From contig CAWAKK010000005.1 in NCBI GenBank assembly GCA_963782605.1, positions 248,001 to 312,000 on the forward strand: DNA of 64,000 bases, given 5' to 3'. The notes under the pieces were generated by a model that saw nothing but the letters and a program-made list of their open reading frames with translations, searched no databases and was not told the origin of the DNA. Each line of letters opens with the position of its first letter. Position 1 is the stretch's first letter. This DNA comes from JBDTSW01 sp963782605 (GTDB lineage Bacteria; Actinomycetota; Thermoleophilia; Solirubrobacterales; 70-9). Position numbers and translations under genes: made by a program. Positions 9,031 to 17,453 of this stretch are shown one piece after another.

Positions 9031-9037
9031 GCGGCCC

Positions 9038-9379
9038 GTGGAGCCCCCGGACGTAGACGACGTAGACGACGCGGACGAGCCGGGCGATGCCGAGCGCAGC
9101 TCGATGCGGGCGAGAGGGGAGGAGGCGATCGGCGACCTCGCCCAGGCGCTCTTGGACAACCCGGTCTTCTCTCAGGCGATGGCTACGGCCCTCGGGGCCG
9201 GCGAGCGGGCGGTCCAGGCGCAGCGCTCGGCGATGAGCGCGGTTGGCGTGTCTTCCGGGGCGGAGATCGAGCGGCTCGAACGCCGACTTCGCTCGCTTGC
9301 CAGCCGTTTGGACGATCTCGAGGACCGCATCGACGAGCTTGCCGAGCAGCTAGGCCGCGTGCAGCGCTCGCGCGGCTGA
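9038..9379 (+). CDS. Small coiled-coil protein, phasin-like
   Basis: A 113-residue soluble protein: an acidic start (VDDVDDADEPGD), a helical middle (EEAIGDLAQALLDNPVFSQAMATALGAGERA) and a heptad-rich C-terminal coiled coil (about residues 75-113, ERLERRLRSLASRLDDLEDR). It resembles the polyhydroxyalkanoate granule-associated/phasin-like family in length and layout, but the assignment is weak. The GTG start is chosen from the TAGGCT element 7 nt upstream. The last 30 nt overlap the convergent phosphorylase-like gene. Confidence 0.6.
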   Translation: MEPPDVDDVDDADEPGDAERSSMRARGEEAIGDLAQALLDNPVFSQAMATALGAGERAVQAQRSAMSAVGVSSGAEIERLERRLRSLASRLDDLEDRIDELAEQLGRVQRSRG

Positions 9380-10039
9380 CCGCGCCAGCTCGAGCGATGT
9401 TTCGGCGACGAGCTCATCGTCGGCCCGTTCGCCGCCGACGGCCTCCGCGACCACGAGGGCCGCGGCCACCCGGAGGCCAAGGCGCGGCCCGAGGGCCAGC
9501 AGCGTGGCCGAGGCCAGGTCGACGGCGCTCACGTCAGGGTGCTCAGCGCTGACCAGGGGGCTCGGCGGAGCCAGGGCATGCTGAAGATCTGTGCTGGCCA
9601 CGGCAAGGACGGGACGCGCGCCGTCTTCATTGAGGCCCTCAGTGAGCTCCGGGTCCGGCCGAAGGGTGCCCTCTGCGCCCAGCTCGCGGCTGGCGCCGTC
9701 GCCGGGAATGGCCGTGCCCACGATCACGGAATCGCCCGGCGCGAGGTCGTCGCGGACGGCGCGGCACGTACCCAGGCGCACGGCGCTGCGAAGGCCGAGC
9801 CAGGCGAGCTCGGTGACGACAATGGCGAGGCTGGGGCCACCGAGGCCCGTTGACTGGATCGTGAGGTCAGCGCCAGCGGCCGTGACGCCGCTGTAGCCCC
9901 ATAGCCCTCGGGCGTGATTGGCCATGAGCGGGCGATCGAGCAGCTCCTGGGCAAGGGCCAGCGCCCGGCCGGGATCGCCCGGCAGCAGGGCGGTCGGCGC
10001 GATCTCGGCGGTGGGACGCAGGTGGTGGATCTCGGCCAT
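9350..10039 (-). CDS. Nucleoside phosphorylase-like protein (PNP/UDP family)
   Basis: A 229-residue member of the hexameric purine-nucleoside/uridine phosphorylase fold, shown by TALLPGDPGRALALA near the N-terminus, then GYSGVTAAGADLTI and GLGGPSLAIVVTELAWLG, then RLGTCRAV (phosphate-binding region). Such enzymes split nucleosides into base and ribose-1-phosphate. The ribose-contact motif, usually EMExA in this family, reads DLASA here, so the canonical glutamate that binds the ribose hydroxyls is missing. Activity or substrate may therefore differ. ATG 10039 (MAEIHHLRP) is preferred to an upstream start at 10063 by family length. It overlaps the convergent small gene by 30 nt. Confidence 0.78.
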   Translation of the reverse strand: MAEIHHLRPTAEIAPTALLPGDPGRALALAQELLDRPLMANHARGLWGYSGVTAAGADLTIQSTGLGGPSLAIVVTELAWLGLRSAVRLGTCRAVRDDLAPGDSVIVGTAIPGDGASRELGAEGTLRPDPELTEGLNEDGARPVLAVASTDLQHALAPPSPLVSAEHPDVSAVDLASATLLALGPRLGLRVAAALVVAEAVGGERADDELVAETSLELARSAARALHAA

Positions 10040-10065
10040 GGGGCTCGGAAGTAAGCTTTCCAAGC

Positions 10066-10461
10066 TTGAGCGAAGGTGGTGAGAAAGGAGGCGAGCGCGG
10101 GGTCGGCGATGCCCTCCGGGAGGCCGTCGAGCGTACTCTGCAGGCGACCGCGGGGTCCGCAGCCGTGACTCGCGATCGCGCGACCGAGCTCGTCGACGAG
10201 ATCACGCGTCGCGGACGCGATGCGCAAGGCGAGCTGACACGGCGCGGGCAGGCCGCCGGCGCCCAGCTTGCCCGCCGCGGTCAGGACGCCGGAGCCGAGC
10301 TCGCCCGCCGGCTCGAGGCGCTCGAACAGCGTCTCGCCGAGGTCGAGCAGGGCCTCAGGGCTCAGTCGGGGGAGGCCGGGAGCGCCCCCACCCCCGACGC
10401 GGGGGAGGAACGCCCCGGCCCTGAGCCGGACCCACAGCCTGGACCTAAGGCCGAGAGTTAG
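10066..10461 (+). CDS. Coiled-coil protein with RRGQxAGAxLA repeats
   Basis: A 131-residue hydrophilic protein from a TTG start. After a helical N-terminus (residues 15-45), three imperfect repeats built on RRG-(Q/R)-DAG-(A/Q)-x-LxRR occupy about 48-82, then a coiled coil (LEALEQRLAEVEQGLRAQ) and a disordered Pro/Glu-rich tail. The pattern suggests an amphipathic helix of granule or membrane-surface type, like phasins or apolipoprotein-like repeats; this is inference. It lies 2 nt upstream of the SDR gene, so it is likely the first gene of that operon. The divergent phosphorylase-like gene starts 27 nt away. Confidence 0.6.
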   Translation: MSEGGEKGGERGVGDALREAVERTLQATAGSAAVTRDRATELVDEITRRGRDAQGELTRRGQAAGAQLARRGQDAGAELARRLEALEQRLAEVEQGLRAQSGEAGSAPTPDAGEERPGPEPDPQPGPKAES

Positions 10462-10463
10462 AT

Positions 10464-11486
10464 ATGGCCCCGGGACGCCGGGTCGTGATCACGGGGGTAG
10501 CCAGTCATGCCGGTGTCGCTTTGGCGCGCCGGCTCGAGCGCGACCCCGAGATCGAGTACGTCGGGGGCATCGACACGCGGCGCCCGGAAGCGGACCTCGA
10601 ACGCCTCAACTTCATCGAGGCGGACATCCGCAACCCGGTCTTGTCCAGGCTTCTTCCCGTCACCGAGGCCGACACCATCATCCACTGCGGGATCCTGTGG
10701 TACCCGGAGCTCGGCAAGCCGGCTCGGTCGCTTCACGACGTGAACGTGATCGGGACGCTCCAGCTGCTCGCGGCCTCTGAGCGGATGCCGACACTCGCAC
10801 ACATCGTCGTTCGCGGCTCGGCTGCCATCTACGGGTGCGAGGGTGCCGCCCCCTTCTTCTTCAGCGAGGACCTCGCCGGCCGGATGCCCCTGCGGACTCG
10901 TTTTCAGCGCGACATCTCAGAGCTGGAGGAGTACTTCTCGAACTTCGCCCGCCGGCACCCGGAAATCACGTGCTGCATGCTGCGGCTTCAGCCCGAGATC
11001 GGCCCGGAGTTGCAGACCCCGCTCGCCCGATATCTGTCGCTGCCCGTGGTGCCCACGCAGCTGGGGTTCGATCCCCGCCTGCAGCTGCTCCACAGCGCCG
11101 ACGCGACCGGAGCGCTGCTGGCCGCGTTCCGGCAGCCACTTCGCGGCCCCGTGAACGTCGCTCCGAGCGGGTCGGTCTCGCTCTCCCGTGCACTGCGCCT
11201 CGCTCGCCGGCCGACGTTGCCGATCCCACATCCGCTCTTCGAGCGGGCGCTGGGGCGCTTTGGCGACCGCCTTGGCGCCGGTGCGCTCTATGGCGACGCC
11301 GTGCGTTTCCTGCGCTACGGCCGGGGCGTGGACAACCGTCGCCTCGTCCAGGAGCTCGGGTACGAGCCGATCTTCACTGCCGAGGGGACGGTGCGCGACT
11401 TCGCCGCTTGGGTGCGAAGCGGCGCGGTCGCACGGACACTGCACCCGGGTGCCCTCGCCGAACGCCTCGCGGGAGCCTCGGCGTGA
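10464..11486 (+). CDS. NAD-dependent epimerase/dehydratase-like SDR protein
   Basis: A 340-residue extended short-chain dehydrogenase. The N-terminus has the Rossmann pattern RVVITGVASHAGVALARRL, with the third glycine of GxxGxxG present, followed by ADIRNP and a central SAAIYG segment where sugar epimerases have their Ser and Tyr. The C-terminal part is typical of atypical epimerases. The stop (TGA) overlaps the GTG of the acyltransferase gene, giving translational coupling. The pair resembles the mycobacterial galE2-Rv0502 neighbourhood, from memory. The substrate is unknown; a lipid-linked or sugar substrate is plausible given its partner. Confidence 0.8.
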   Translation: MAPGRRVVITGVASHAGVALARRLERDPEIEYVGGIDTRRPEADLERLNFIEADIRNPVLSRLLPVTEADTIIHCGILWYPELGKPARSLHDVNVIGTLQLLAASERMPTLAHIVVRGSAAIYGCEGAAPFFFSEDLAGRMPLRTRFQRDISELEEYFSNFARRHPEITCCMLRLQPEIGPELQTPLARYLSLPVVPTQLGFDPRLQLLHSADATGALLAAFRQPLRGPVNVAPSGSVSLSRALRLARRPTLPIPHPLFERALGRFGDRLGAGALYGDAVRFLRYGRGVDNRRLVQELGYEPIFTAEGTVRDFAAWVRSGAVARTLHPGALAERLAGASA

Positions 11487-12439
11487 GCGCCCAGGCCGAG
11501 GCGACCGCGGGGCCGGAAGCCCTGGCCGACTTTCTGCGCCGTGTCCGCCACGGTGTCGAGGGTGGCCTCGACCCGGTCACCGCTGCAGAGGGAGCCGCCT
11601 CCGCGCTCCCCGAGCGCCTGACGCACGCGATCGAGGTCATCACCCGGCGTCTCCAGGGCGAGTATCGCGAGGACGAGTGGGGCTTCGACGAGGACTTCGC
11701 CGAGGCCGTGTACCCGCTCTTCGAGTTTCTCTACGACGTCTACTGGCGTGTCGAGGTGAGCGGTGTTCGCAACGTCCCCGGCCACGGTCGCGCGCTGCTG
11801 GTCTCAAACCATGCGGGCTCCCTCTTCCCGTTCGACGCCTCGATGATCTTGGGGGCGGTGATGAAGGAGCACCCGCTGCCCCGCTGGGCCCGCTTCATGG
11901 TGCTCGACTGGGCCTTCTCCCTGCCGTTCCTGTCCTCGTTCATGCGCCGGGTGGGCGGCGTTCCGGCCAGTCCGTTCAACGCGATGCGACTGCTCGAGCA
12001 GGACGAGCTCGTCATGGTGTTCCCCGAGGGTGTCAAGGGAACGGGCAAGCCCTTTGGCGAGCGCTACCGGCTTCAGCGTTTCGGTCGCGGTGGTTTCGTG
12101 GAGGTGGCGCTTCGCAGCGCCTCCCCGTTAATCCCGGTGGCGGTGGTCGGATCCGAGGAGATCTACCCGAAGCTCGCCGAGAGCCAGACGATCGCGCGGG
12201 CGGTAGGAGCCCCGTACGTGCCCGTCACCCCGACGTTCCCTTGGCTCGGCCTGCTCGGGCTCGTGCCGTTGCCCTCGCGCTGGAGAATTGAGTTCTGCGA
12301 GCCGATTGATCTCTCCGCGTACGGCCCTGACGCGGCCGACGATCACCGCGTTGCCTTCGACATTCAAGAGCGGGTGCGGGAGACGATCCAGCAGAAGCTC
12401 TACGAGAACCTCGCCAAGCGGGGCTCGGCCTTCCGCTGA
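11483..12439 (+). CDS. Lysophospholipid acyltransferase family protein
   Basis: A 318-residue membrane-associated acyltransferase (PlsC-like fold) that would transfer an acyl chain to a glycerolipid. The acceptor-side motif is NHAGSLFPFD, a longer variant of the usual NHx4D, as in the Rv0502-like branch. The FPEG motif is VFPEGVKGTGKPFGERYRL, followed by FGRGGFVEVALRSASPLIPVAVVG. The N-terminal 100 residues are helical and specific to this branch. The GTG start overlaps the upstream stop. The same frame is open far upstream, but that region encodes the SDR in another frame. The acyl donor and acceptor are not determined. Confidence 0.85.
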   Translation: MSAQAEATAGPEALADFLRRVRHGVEGGLDPVTAAEGAASALPERLTHAIEVITRRLQGEYREDEWGFDEDFAEAVYPLFEFLYDVYWRVEVSGVRNVPGHGRALLVSNHAGSLFPFDASMILGAVMKEHPLPRWARFMVLDWAFSLPFLSSFMRRVGGVPASPFNAMRLLEQDELVMVFPEGVKGTGKPFGERYRLQRFGRGGFVEVALRSASPLIPVAVVGSEEIYPKLAESQTIARAVGAPYVPVTPTFPWLGLLGLVPLPSRWRIEFCEPIDLSAYGPDAADDHRVAFDIQERVRETIQQKLYENLAKRGSAFR

Positions 12440-12477
12440 GGCCTCTCTCCGCGCGCGATGTGGTCTGGCGGCGCCCG

Positions 12478-12483
12478 TAAGAT
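12478..12483 (+). promoter_or_regulatory. -10 element of tilS (leaderless)
   Basis: TAAGAT followed by 7 nt and GTG 12491. There is no Shine-Dalgarno sequence in the interval. Confidence 0.45.
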
Positions 12484-12490
12484 CGCCCAC

Positions 12491-13873
12491 GTGGAGAGTG
12501 AGAGCGCGACCCAGAACGAAGCGCTGGGCAGGACCGATGCGCTCACCGAGCTCACGGGCGCCGTGCGCGCCAGCGGGCTGATCGACCGCGGGGGGGCTGT
12601 GGTCCTCATCTCGGGGGGCCCCGACTCTGCGTGCGTCGCCACGGCCCTGGCCCATGCGCTCGGTCCCGAGGAGGTCCACGCGCTCCACGTCAACTACGGG
12701 CTGCGACCGGAGGCGCCCGAAGACGAGCGGACGTGCCGGGAGCTGTGCGCGAAGCTGCGCATCGACATGCACGTTGAGCGCCCGCAGCTCGGAACCGGGA
12801 ACCTGCAGGCCGCCGCTCGCCAGGCACGCTACGCCGCCGCCGAGCGATTGCGCGATCGCACGGGTGCTGAGGTGATCGCGACGGGCCACACACGCACCGA
12901 CCTCGCTGAGACCGTGATCTATCGCCTGGCGGTCTCGCCGGGCGCACGGGCGATGCTGGGGCTCTCGCCTCGCAACGGGCGCGTCATCCGCCCGCTCCTC
13001 GGCCTCGAGCGCGATCGCACCCGGTCCTTGGCAATCGCCGCGGGGCTGCCCTTTCGCGACGATGCCTCGAACGCCGATCCGCGCTTTGCCCGCAACCGCG
13101 TCCGCGCCGAGGTGTTGCCCGTGATGCGCGAGCTGAGCCCAGCTGCCGAGCGGAACATCGCCGAGACCCGGGCGGAGGTCGCCGAGGAGGCAACGCTCCT
13201 CGAGCGCGTGGTGCTGAGCGAGCTCGAGCAGCTGGGAGCGGGAGCCGGCGACGTTGCTGTGCGCGCCCAGGAGCTGTCGACGCGGGAGCCGGGTCTGCAG
13301 CGGCTCTGCCTGCGGGCCCTCGCTGAGCGGGCTGCAGGCCGGCCGGTGGCATTGGGACGCAGGCGCGTCGTGGAGATCATGCGAGTCGCAGCGCGCCCAG
13401 AGGGCGGAACCGTCGAGCTCGGCTCCGGTCTCCGGGCCCTGTGCGAGAGCGGCACGGTCGGCTTCCTCGTTGAGTCCGCGGCCGAGGCGGCCCCGGCGCC
13501 GGCGGCACTCACCGTTCCCGGCCGCGCCCGGCTCGGGGCCTGGGAGATCCGTGCCGAGCTGCACCCGGCACCGGTCGATCCCGCCGGCCCGGACCTCGCG
13601 ACGCTCGATGCGAGCGCCATGCGCGGTGCGGTTGAGGTCAGGACGTGGAGGGAGGGCGACCGGATGCGACCGCTCGGAATGGAGGGGACAAAGACCCTCG
13701 GGGATTTGTTCGCCGACGGTGGCATCCCTCGGTCGGAACGACACCGCGTGCCCGTGGTCACCGTCGGGGGAGAGGTCGCCTGGGTCGCCGGGGTCGCGGT
13801 CTCCGAGCAGTTTCGCCTTGACGACGCGACCGAGGAGGTCGCGGTCTTGAGCGCCAAGCTCGCTGATGGCTGA
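12491..13873 (+). CDS. tilS: tRNA(Ile)-lysidine synthase
   Basis: ATP-dependent enzyme that converts C34 of the CAU-anticodon tRNA-Ile to lysidine so that it reads AUA. The PP-loop motif SGGPDS is about 35 residues in (ISGGPDSACVATALAHALG), followed by the typical ATGHTRTDLAETVIYRL and RPLLGLERDRT segments. The C-terminal TilS domain contains VRTWREGDRMRPLGMEGTKTLGDLF. At 460 residues it has the full length of the family. GTG 12491 is chosen because of the -10-like TAAGAT and the PP-loop distance. It overlaps hpt by 8 nt, the same order as in many Gram-positives. Confidence 0.93.
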   Translation: MESESATQNEALGRTDALTELTGAVRASGLIDRGGAVVLISGGPDSACVATALAHALGPEEVHALHVNYGLRPEAPEDERTCRELCAKLRIDMHVERPQLGTGNLQAAARQARYAAAERLRDRTGAEVIATGHTRTDLAETVIYRLAVSPGARAMLGLSPRNGRVIRPLLGLERDRTRSLAIAAGLPFRDDASNADPRFARNRVRAEVLPVMRELSPAAERNIAETRAEVAEEATLLERVVLSELEQLGAGAGDVAVRAQELSTREPGLQRLCLRALAERAAGRPVALGRRRVVEIMRVAARPEGGTVELGSGLRALCESGTVGFLVESAAEAAPAPAALTVPGRARLGAWEIRAELHPAPVDPAGPDLATLDASAMRGAVEVRTWREGDRMRPLGMEGTKTLGDLFADGGIPRSERHRVPVVTVGGEVAWVAGVAVSEQFRLDDATEEVAVLSAKLADG

Positions 13874-14441
13874 CGCGCCGCCCCCCGTTGACGGCGTAGA
13901 CGGCGGCGAGCACGCTGGGGGCGGTGGCGTCGGCGAGGTCTTGGTCACCGAGGAGGACCTCGAGCGTCGTGTGGCCGAGCTCGGGGCTGAGATCACCCGT
14001 GACTATCGGGGCCGCGACCTCATCCTGATCGGGGTGCTGAAGGGCGCCGTGCCCTTCATCGCCGACCTCATGCGATCCCTCGAGATCGACTGTGAGGTCG
14101 ACTTCATGGCCGTCTCCTCGTACGGATCCTCGACCGACTCGTCAGGGGTGGTCCGCATCCTGAAGGACCTCGACGCGACGATCGAAGCGCGTGATGTGCT
14201 GCTCGTCGAGGACATCATCGACTCGGGCCTCACACTCCATTACCTGATGAAGAACCTGCGCGCTCGCAGCCCCGCTTCCCTCGAGGTTTGCGCCCTGCTC
14301 ACCAAACCCGAACGCCGCCGGATCGATCTGCCCATTCGCTACGTCGGCTTCGAGATCCCGAACCTCTTCGCGATCGGCTACGGGCTCGACTACGGACAGC
14401 GCTACCGCAACCTGCGTCACGTGGCCGTGTTGGATCAATAG
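13866..14441 (+). CDS. hpt: Hypoxanthine phosphoribosyltransferase
   Basis: Purine salvage enzyme that joins hypoxanthine or guanine to PRPP. The PRPP-binding loop reads VLLVEDIIDSGLTL; the earlier LILIGVLKGAVPFIADLMR and the flexible-loop region VDFMAVSSYGSSTDSSG are typical. The protein is 191 residues; the first 25 (Asp/Gly-rich) are an extension beyond the usual start, so a slightly later start is possible. It overlaps tilS by 8 nt, so the two are translated from one message. ftsH follows after 173 nt. Confidence 0.95.
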   Translation: MADAPPPVDGVDGGEHAGGGGVGEVLVTEEDLERRVAELGAEITRDYRGRDLILIGVLKGAVPFIADLMRSLEIDCEVDFMAVSSYGSSTDSSGVVRILKDLDATIEARDVLLVEDIIDSGLTLHYLMKNLRARSPASLEVCALLTKPERRRIDLPIRYVGFEIPNLFAIGYGLDYGQRYRNLRHVAVLDQ

Positions 14442-14614
14442 CCCGCCTGCGCGGACGCGGGAGCGGGCAGGCCGGGACCCACTGAGACGCCCGGTCCAGC
14501 GACTCGTAATCCTTCATGAGCGCTTTATGCCTACTGGTACGCTCAAATTCGTCGCGGGTGCCCTAGCCCCTTGACCATGCCCAAAATGCCCCGCGAGAAG
14601 GCGGACACCACCAG

Positions 14615-16585
14615 ATGATGAGGCGACTGTTCCGAAGCGCGGCGTTTCCGATCCTGATCGTGATCGTGCTCGCCTTCTTCGCCACCCGGCTCCTCAGCCA
14701 GGGACAGGACGAGGAACTGCCCACGACCAAGGAATTCCTCGCTCAGATCGAGGACGAGCCGGAGACGATCGACACCGTCACGCTGCAGCCGAAGACGCAG
14801 ACCGCCAAGGTCGTCGAGGCGGACGAAGAGAAGACGGAGTACACGGTCGGGTATCTGCCGCAGACCGAGCAGGCCTTGCAGAACACGCTGCAGCGTCAGG
14901 ACATCGAGTACGAGGTCGAGGGCACCGGTGGCTCTGGCCTCCTCTCGATCCTCACGTACATCCTTCCGTTCCTGCTCTTCTTCGGGTTCTGGATCTTCCT
15001 CATGAACCAGATGCAGGGCGGCGGCTCGCGCGTGATGAGCTTCGGCAAGTCGAAGGCCAAGCGGATGTCGGTCGATGCGCCGAAGATCACCTTCCGTGAC
15101 GTCGCCGGCGTCGACGAGGCAGTGCAGGAGCTGCACGAGATCAAGGAGTTCCTCGAGAACCCCAAGAAGTTCCAGTCACTCGGCGCGCGGATCCCGAAGG
15201 GCGTGCTGCTCTACGGCCCCCCCGGCACCGGCAAGACGCTGCTTGCGCGCGCCGTGGCCGGCGAGGCCGGCGTGCCGTTCTTCTCGATCTCCGGGTCGGA
15301 CTTCGTCGAGATGTTCGTCGGCGTTGGCGCGTCGCGCGTTCGTGACCTCTTCGAACAGGCCAAGCAGAACTCGCCCTGCATCATCTTCATGGACGAGATC
15401 GACGCCGTCGGGCGCCACCGCGGCGCCGGCATGGGCGGTGGCCACGACGAGCGCGAGCAGACCCTCAACCAGCTCCTCGTCGAGATGGACGGCTTCGAGA
15501 TGAAGGACAACATCATCCTGATCGCGGCCACCAACCGTCCCGACATCCTCGACCCGGCCCTGCTCCGCCCCGGTCGCTTCGACCGCCAGATCGTGGTTGA
15601 CCGACCGGATCGCCTCGGCCGCCGCAAGATCCTCGAGGTGCACACGCGCGGCAAGCCCCTCGCAAAGGAGCTCGATCTCGACACCCTCGCTGCGCAGACG
15701 CCTGGCTTCACCGGGGCGGACCTCTCGAACCTGATCAACGAGGCGGCGCTGCTGACCGCCCGCTCGGGCAAGCGCGAGATCACGATGATCGAGCTCGAGG
15801 AGGGGATCATGCGCGTGATCGCCGGGCCCGAGAAGAAGACCCGCGTCATGTCGGAGAAGGAGCGGCTCGTGACCGCCTACCACGAGCTGGGCCACGCGAT
15901 CGTCGGCCACCTGCTGCCGAACTGCGATCCGGTTCACAAGATCTCGATCATCTCCCGCGGGCAGGCACTGGGCTACACGATCTCGCTGCCGACGGAAGAC
16001 AAATTCCTCACTACTCGCGCGGAGCTCGCCGACACGATGGCGATGACGCTCGGCGGCCGAGCAGCCGAGGAGATCATCTTCGAGGAGATCACGACGGGCG
16101 CCTCGAACGACCTCGAGAAGGTCACGGAGTCGGCGAAGGCGATGGTGATGCGCTACGGCATGTCCGAGCGCCTCGGACCGCGCGTTTTCGGGCACGATCG
16201 CTCGCAGCCCTTCCTGGGCCGGGAGTTCGGGGCCGAGGCCGACTACTCCGACGAGATCGCTCGCGAGATCGACGACGAGATCCGCCGCATCGTCGAGGAG
16301 GCCCACCAGACGGCCAAGAGCCTGCTCGAGGAGAACCGCGAGGGACTTGACAGCATCTCGAAGATCCTGCTCGAGCGCGAGACGATCGACGCCGAGCAGT
16401 TCGTGAAGCTGCTCGAGGGCGCCTCGCAGGAGGACGTCTTCGGCGCCGACGAGGCAGAGGCAGAGGAGGTCCCCGAGGCACCCGCCGAGCCCGAGCGCAA
16501 GGCTGGCCGCGAAGGCCCACGCCCCGTGCCACGTCCGCGTCCCGGGTTCGCGGGCGGCGGCGCCGAGATGCGCTCCGACGAGTAG
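14615..16585 (+). CDS. ftsH: ATP-dependent zinc metalloprotease FtsH
   Basis: A 656-residue membrane-anchored AAA protease that extracts and degrades membrane and regulatory proteins. Transmembrane helices at about 9-27 and 109-131 flank an extracytoplasmic domain. The AAA domain has Walker A GPPGTGKT (201-208), Walker B IIFMDEID (256-263) and the RPGRFDRQ second region of homology. The zinc site HELGH is at 423-427. The C-terminal 60 residues are acidic then Pro/Arg-rich and probably disordered. The 173-nt upstream interval holds TACGCT (14538) as a possible -10 and a weak stem-loop just after hpt. folP follows 25 nt downstream but has its own putative -10. Confidence 0.97.
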   Translation: MMRRLFRSAAFPILIVIVLAFFATRLLSQGQDEELPTTKEFLAQIEDEPETIDTVTLQPKTQTAKVVEADEEKTEYTVGYLPQTEQALQNTLQRQDIEYEVEGTGGSGLLSILTYILPFLLFFGFWIFLMNQMQGGGSRVMSFGKSKAKRMSVDAPKITFRDVAGVDEAVQELHEIKEFLENPKKFQSLGARIPKGVLLYGPPGTGKTLLARAVAGEAGVPFFSISGSDFVEMFVGVGASRVRDLFEQAKQNSPCIIFMDEIDAVGRHRGAGMGGGHDEREQTLNQLLVEMDGFEMKDNIILIAATNRPDILDPALLRPGRFDRQIVVDRPDRLGRRKILEVHTRGKPLAKELDLDTLAAQTPGFTGADLSNLINEAALLTARSGKREITMIELEEGIMRVIAGPEKKTRVMSEKERLVTAYHELGHAIVGHLLPNCDPVHKISIISRGQALGYTISLPTEDKFLTTRAELADTMAMTLGGRAAEEIIFEEITTGASNDLEKVTESAKAMVMRYGMSERLGPRVFGHDRSQPFLGREFGAEADYSDEIAREIDDEIRRIVEEAHQTAKSLLEENREGLDSISKILLERETIDAEQFVKLLEGASQEDVFGADEAEAEEVPEAPAEPERKAGREGPRPVPRPRPGFAGGGAEMRSDE

Positions 16586-16598
16586 CCCGGACGCGAAC

Positions 16599-16604
16599 TA
16601 GCCT
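16599..16604 (+). promoter_or_regulatory. -10 element of folP (leaderless)
   Basis: TAGCCT, then 6 nt, then ATG 16611. It lies in the 25-nt gap after ftsH, so folP may have its own leaderless transcript. Confidence 0.45.
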
Positions 16605-16610
16605 CCGCCC

Positions 16611-17420
16611 ATGGCGCGCCTCATGGGCATCGTCAACGTGACGCCCGACTCGTTCTCGGACGGCGGTCTTTACCTGGACGCCGAGCGGGCCGTCGCGCAT
16701 GGCCTTGAGCTCGCTGCCGACGGGGCCGAGATCGTGGATGTCGGCGGCGAGTCCACCCGCCCGGGGGCGGCGGAGGTGCCGGCGGCCGAGGAGACCTCGC
16801 GCACGGAGCCCGTGGTCGCGGCGCTCGCCGCCGCCGGGGTCGATGTCTCGATCGACACGTCGAAGGCGGCCGTGGCGCGGGCGGCGCTCGACGCGGGCGC
16901 GCGCATGGTCAACGACGTCACCGCCTTCGTCGCCGACCCGGATCTCGCGACCGTCTGCGCCGACCGGGGGTGCGAGGTTGCGCTCATGCATATGCAGGGC
17001 ACGCCGCGCACGATGCAGGAGAGCCCAACCTACGGGGATGTCGTCGACGACGTCAAGGCGTTCTTGGCAGAGCGCGTCGAGTTCTCGGTGCGGGAGGGAA
17101 TCGCGGAGTCGCGCATCTGGATCGACCCCGGGATCGGCTTCGGCAAGACACCGGCGCACAACCTCGAGCTGCTGCGGCGCCTCGGCGAGCTTCGGGCACT
17201 CGGGCGGCCGATCCTGATCGGCACCTCACGCAAGAGCTTCATCGGCAAGCTCACCGGCCGGGACGTAGGGGGGCGCATCGGGGGCACAGTCGCTTCCAAT
17301 GTCCTCGCGCTCCGCGCCGGTGCGGACATGTTGCGGATCCACGACGTGCGCGAGATCCGCGAGGCCGCGCTGGTCGCGGCGGCGATCCTGAACGAGGGGA
17401 GCGCGTGGAGATCGGCTTAG
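16611..17420 (+). CDS. folP: Dihydropteroate synthase
   Basis: Condenses p-aminobenzoate with hydroxymethyl-dihydropterin diphosphate in folate synthesis; the target of sulfonamides. It shows MGIVNVTPDSFSDGG at the N-terminus, the pterin-site GAEIVDVGGESTRPGA, the central VNDVTAF and the C-terminal LIGTSRKSFIG. 269 residues, normal length. It is the first of a folP-folB-folK set, but a minus-strand hotdog-fold gene separates it from folB and no folE is present between ftsH and folP. Confidence 0.96.
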   Translation: MARLMGIVNVTPDSFSDGGLYLDAERAVAHGLELAADGAEIVDVGGESTRPGAAEVPAAEETSRTEPVVAALAAAGVDVSIDTSKAAVARAALDAGARMVNDVTAFVADPDLATVCADRGCEVALMHMQGTPRTMQESPTYGDVVDDVKAFLAERVEFSVREGIAESRIWIDPGIGFGKTPAHNLELLRRLGELRALGRPILIGTSRKSFIGKLTGRDVGGRIGGTVASNVLALRAGADMLRIHDVREIREAALVAAAILNEGSAWRSA

Positions 17421-17453
17421 AACGGTGCGCGAGCTGCGCTCCGGCGGGGGCGC

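Noticed and set aside
12128..13996. Long minus-strand open frame of over 600 codons opposite tilS and the acyltransferase
   Set aside because: Low-complexity Arg/Gly/His composition typical of the antisense frame in GC-rich genes; plus-strand genes have clear motifs.
14571..14576. TTGACC before ftsH as a -35 element
   Set aside because: The sequence at 17-18 nt spacing is CGAGAA-like, not a -10.
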